NCBI GenBank assembly: GCA_016938175.1
Contig: JAFGVE010000008.1
Span: forward strand, 1 to 58,318
Reading direction: 5' to 3'
Length of the DNA stretch: 58,318 bases
Source of the DNA: Campylobacterales bacterium
GTDB taxonomy: Bacteria; Campylobacterota; Campylobacteria; Campylobacterales; Sulfurimonadaceae
Part shown: positions 56,561 to 58,318 of the stretch, in pieces
How positions within the stretch are numbered: position 1 is the stretch's first letter
Layout: every line of letters starts with the position of its first letter
Position numbers and translations under genes: made by a program
The notes under the pieces: generated by a model
Database searches by the model: none
What the model saw: the letters and a program-made list of their open reading frames with translations, nothing else
What the model was told of the DNA's origin: nothing

Positions 56561-58237
56561 ATGAGTTCCATCCTCTCTCAAACACAGACAACTGCAAACA
56601 TTCAAAAATCTCTTGAGCTTTTTGCAGAAGAGAATTCTCTTTCTCTTACTGAATGTGACTTTACAATCCTCAAAACAAAAACCTATGTAAAAAGTAATGC
56701 TTCTTCAGAGTTTCAACAGTTTGATGCAAAAACACTCAAAGAGTATATGGAAAAAGAGAAAATCCTCAATGAACATGTTGAATTTTTACAACGCCATGAA
56801 ATAAATATTTTCCAATGTCAAGATGATAATCCAATTCAACTTCACTATAAAATAGTTTTCGATGCATACAACAGTGAACCAGCAATCATACTTTTTCCAG
56901 ACTCTATTATCCCATATACTCAGTATAAACCTCAAGAGCTTCTGAATCTACTCTATATAGAACTCAACAAAATCAAAGCGCTTGCAGGTATTTTAATTCG
57001 TATGTTTGATGAAGAGATGATTCAAAGACTCAAACTTCTCACTAAATACATTTACACACAAAAATTTACAAAACGTGTCAGATTCAATATTTTTCAAGGA
57101 ATTGAACCAACTATTGCAAAACAATCAAAGGTTATCTACTGGTTTCAACAAAAAAAGAATGAAAATCAAGTTATTGAAGTGGAAGAAAATGAATTACTAA
57201 TTGAATATGTAAAACCTGTTTTTGGTAGTAATGGACTTAATGCTTTTGGAGATATAGTTTCAACAGACTATTTTAAAAATACTCACGATATAGATGCAGA
57301 AATTGATTCTGAATCTATATATATAGAAGATGGAGTTGATTCTAAACGCTATATAGCAAAAAAACAAGGATACGTTCACTTTAATGAAAAATACCTCTGT
57401 GTAAACAACAAAATAAATTTTGACAATATTTCTAGAAATGCAAAATCAGTAGCATCCCAAGAAGAAAATAACATCGAAGTTACTGTATCTCAACATGACA
57501 CAAATCGGGATAGTATCGGAGAAGGTGTCAAATTAAAATCTGAAAGAATACATGTAGATGGTTTTGTAGGAGCCAAAAGTCGTCTAGAAGCACTGCAATT
57601 GACAATTGATGGAGCCACACACCAGGATGCACTACAATTTGCGAAATATGCTACCATTAACAGACATAAAGGAAAACTTCGCTGTCAGCATGCAAAAATC
57701 AAACTTCTTGAAGGAGGTGAGGTTCATGCAACGAAAGCTGAAATTGAATCAAGTCTCGGTGGAACAATTTTCGCTCAAGATGTAATTTTAGGACATGTGA
57801 AAAATAACTTAAAAGTTTATGCTTCAAACTCCATTACAGTTAAACTCATAAGTGGTGAAGATAACATACTCCATATTGGATGTCAAAAAATTCCAATTTT
57901 AAAAAGCAAAGTTGAATATATTCAAAAAGATATAGAAGATCTGGCATACCACTTAGAAGAAGCACTTAGACACACACCTGAAAAAGTCGACAGCATCAAA
58001 CAAAAGATAGCAGCTTTTAAAGATGAAATTCGTTCAATCAAAGAGTCCTATAAAAATGCCTTCATTACTATAGAACAACCTCTTCGTGGACTCAACACTA
58101 TTATATTTACTATAGATGAAGAGCAACAGATTGTTTATAAAACACAAGAGCAGAGCTACTCAAAATTCTATTTAGAGATAGAAAGCAATAAAATCACTCT
58201 CCAGCCCGTCAAAAAATCCATCCAAATCGAAGAATAA
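56561..58237 (+). CDS. FapA/DUF342 family protein
   Basis: A 558-residue protein with the DUF342/FapA organisation. The N-terminal 190 residues are mixed and specific to the group. The central section has the family turn VKPVFGSNGLNAFGDIV (about 220-236). A parallel beta-helix-like part (about 310-440) repeats short strands with VDGFVGAKSR, ATINRHKGKLRC, GGEVHATKAEIES and GGTIFAQDVIL. A helical coiled coil (about 450-505) and a small C-terminal domain follow. Such proteins are linked to polar flagellum control in other bacteria. AAGGC precedes ATG. Probably co-transcribed with the two genes upstream. Confidence 0.82.
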   Translation: MSSILSQTQTTANIQKSLELFAEENSLSLTECDFTILKTKTYVKSNASSEFQQFDAKTLKEYMEKEKILNEHVEFLQRHEINIFQCQDDNPIQLHYKIVFDAYNSEPAIILFPDSIIPYTQYKPQELLNLLYIELNKIKALAGILIRMFDEEMIQRLKLLTKYIYTQKFTKRVRFNIFQGIEPTIAKQSKVIYWFQQKKNENQVIEVEENELLIEYVKPVFGSNGLNAFGDIVSTDYFKNTHDIDAEIDSESIYIEDGVDSKRYIAKKQGYVHFNEKYLCVNNKINFDNISRNAKSVASQEENNIEVTVSQHDTNRDSIGEGVKLKSERIHVDGFVGAKSRLEALQLTIDGATHQDALQFAKYATINRHKGKLRCQHAKIKLLEGGEVHATKAEIESSLGGTIFAQDVILGHVKNNLKVYASNSITVKLISGEDNILHIGCQKIPILKSKVEYIQKDIEDLAYHLEEALRHTPEKVDSIKQKIAAFKDEIRSIKESYKNAFITIEQPLRGLNTIIFTIDEEQQIVYKTQEQSYSKFYLEIESNKITLQPVKKSIQIEE

Positions 58238-58270
58238 AAAAAATACTCAATTTTCAACAATTTTTTTTAT

Positions 58271-58293
58271 AAAAAAAATACGGAAAACCGTAT
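58271..58293 (-). terminator. Intrinsic terminator for a minus-strand gene beyond the right edge
   Basis: ATACGG / CCGTAT with a 4-base loop (58278-58293), followed on the minus strand by seven T residues. The plus strand lacks a T tract there, so it serves transcription coming from the right. Confidence 0.6.
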
Positions 58294-58318
58294 ATTTAAT
58301 GAAAAATATTATATTTTA

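Overview
The window is a low-GC, densely packed stretch of a bacterial chromosome. It most resembles a free-living, sulfur-metabolising member of the Campylobacterota (Sulfurimonas-like). The main grounds are these. The block rplY-pth-LptF/G permease-lysA-HAD-pheA-hisC-fliF-fliG-fliH-dxs matches, as I recall it, the gene order around Cj0311-Cj0321 of Campylobacter jejuni. Promoters show TATAAT-type -10 boxes with little or no -35. There is a DUF3972-like protein, and a molybdopterin/FeS/NrfD respiratory operon of the polysulfide-reductase type. No rRNA, tRNA, IS element, prophage or CRISPR array was seen. The window looks like core chromosome with some accessory loci.

Layout. 1-3535 (minus): FeS protein, NrfD-like membrane anchor and Tat-exported molybdoenzyme in the order B-C-A, the last cut by the window edge. 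3815-6087 (minus): hisD, a periplasmic thioredoxin-like protein and aroK. 6225-11258 (plus): ctpA-purC-purS-purQ-SH3 membrane protein-plsC-crcB. 11245-12513 (minus): a lone ABC ATPase and dimeric dUTPase, with a divergent 59-residue Cys-rich gene. 12744-16663 (minus): an ovothiol locus, ovoA-ovoB, followed by two small overlapping genes. 16695-17423 (plus): pgeF. 17420-27009 (minus): dxs, fliH, fliG, fliF, hisC, pheA, a HAD protein and lysA. 27064-36457 (minus): an LptF/G permease, pth, rplY, pilT, tal, a sensor kinase, pabB, pyrB, bioD and ilvC. 36616-37347 (plus): an orphan NYN/PIN-type putative nuclease. 37351-42344 (minus): ruvX, mnmE, jag, yidC, yidD, rnpA and rpmH. 42521-44856 (plus): a small exported protein and a GGDEF/EAL protein. 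Then clpB (minus), a nitroreductase (plus), a D-cysteine desulfhydrase-like enzyme, a PpiC/PEB4 chaperone and a hybrid kinase (minus), nth and a lipoprotein (plus), cmoA (minus), a small membrane protein (plus), fba (minus), and finally a plus-strand trio of class III cyclase-like protein, DUF3972-like protein and FapA/DUF342 protein.

The most noteworthy points are: the ovothiol locus with two uncharacterised downstream partners; rnpA, which has no ATG/GTG/TTG start before a region that must be coding and seems to start at ATT inside rpmH; an HspR/HAIR-like operator lying on a near-perfect sigma-70 promoter before clpB; four plus-strand genes whose ATG falls where transcription should start (leaderless candidates); a compact cyclase-like gene with its catalytic residues kept, co-directional with DUF3972 and FapA; and an uncharacterised NYN-domain protein. 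Genes are packed with many 1-32 base overlaps, and several downstream genes start at GTG or TTG. All functional calls come from reading translated sequence and recalled family motifs; no database search was possible.
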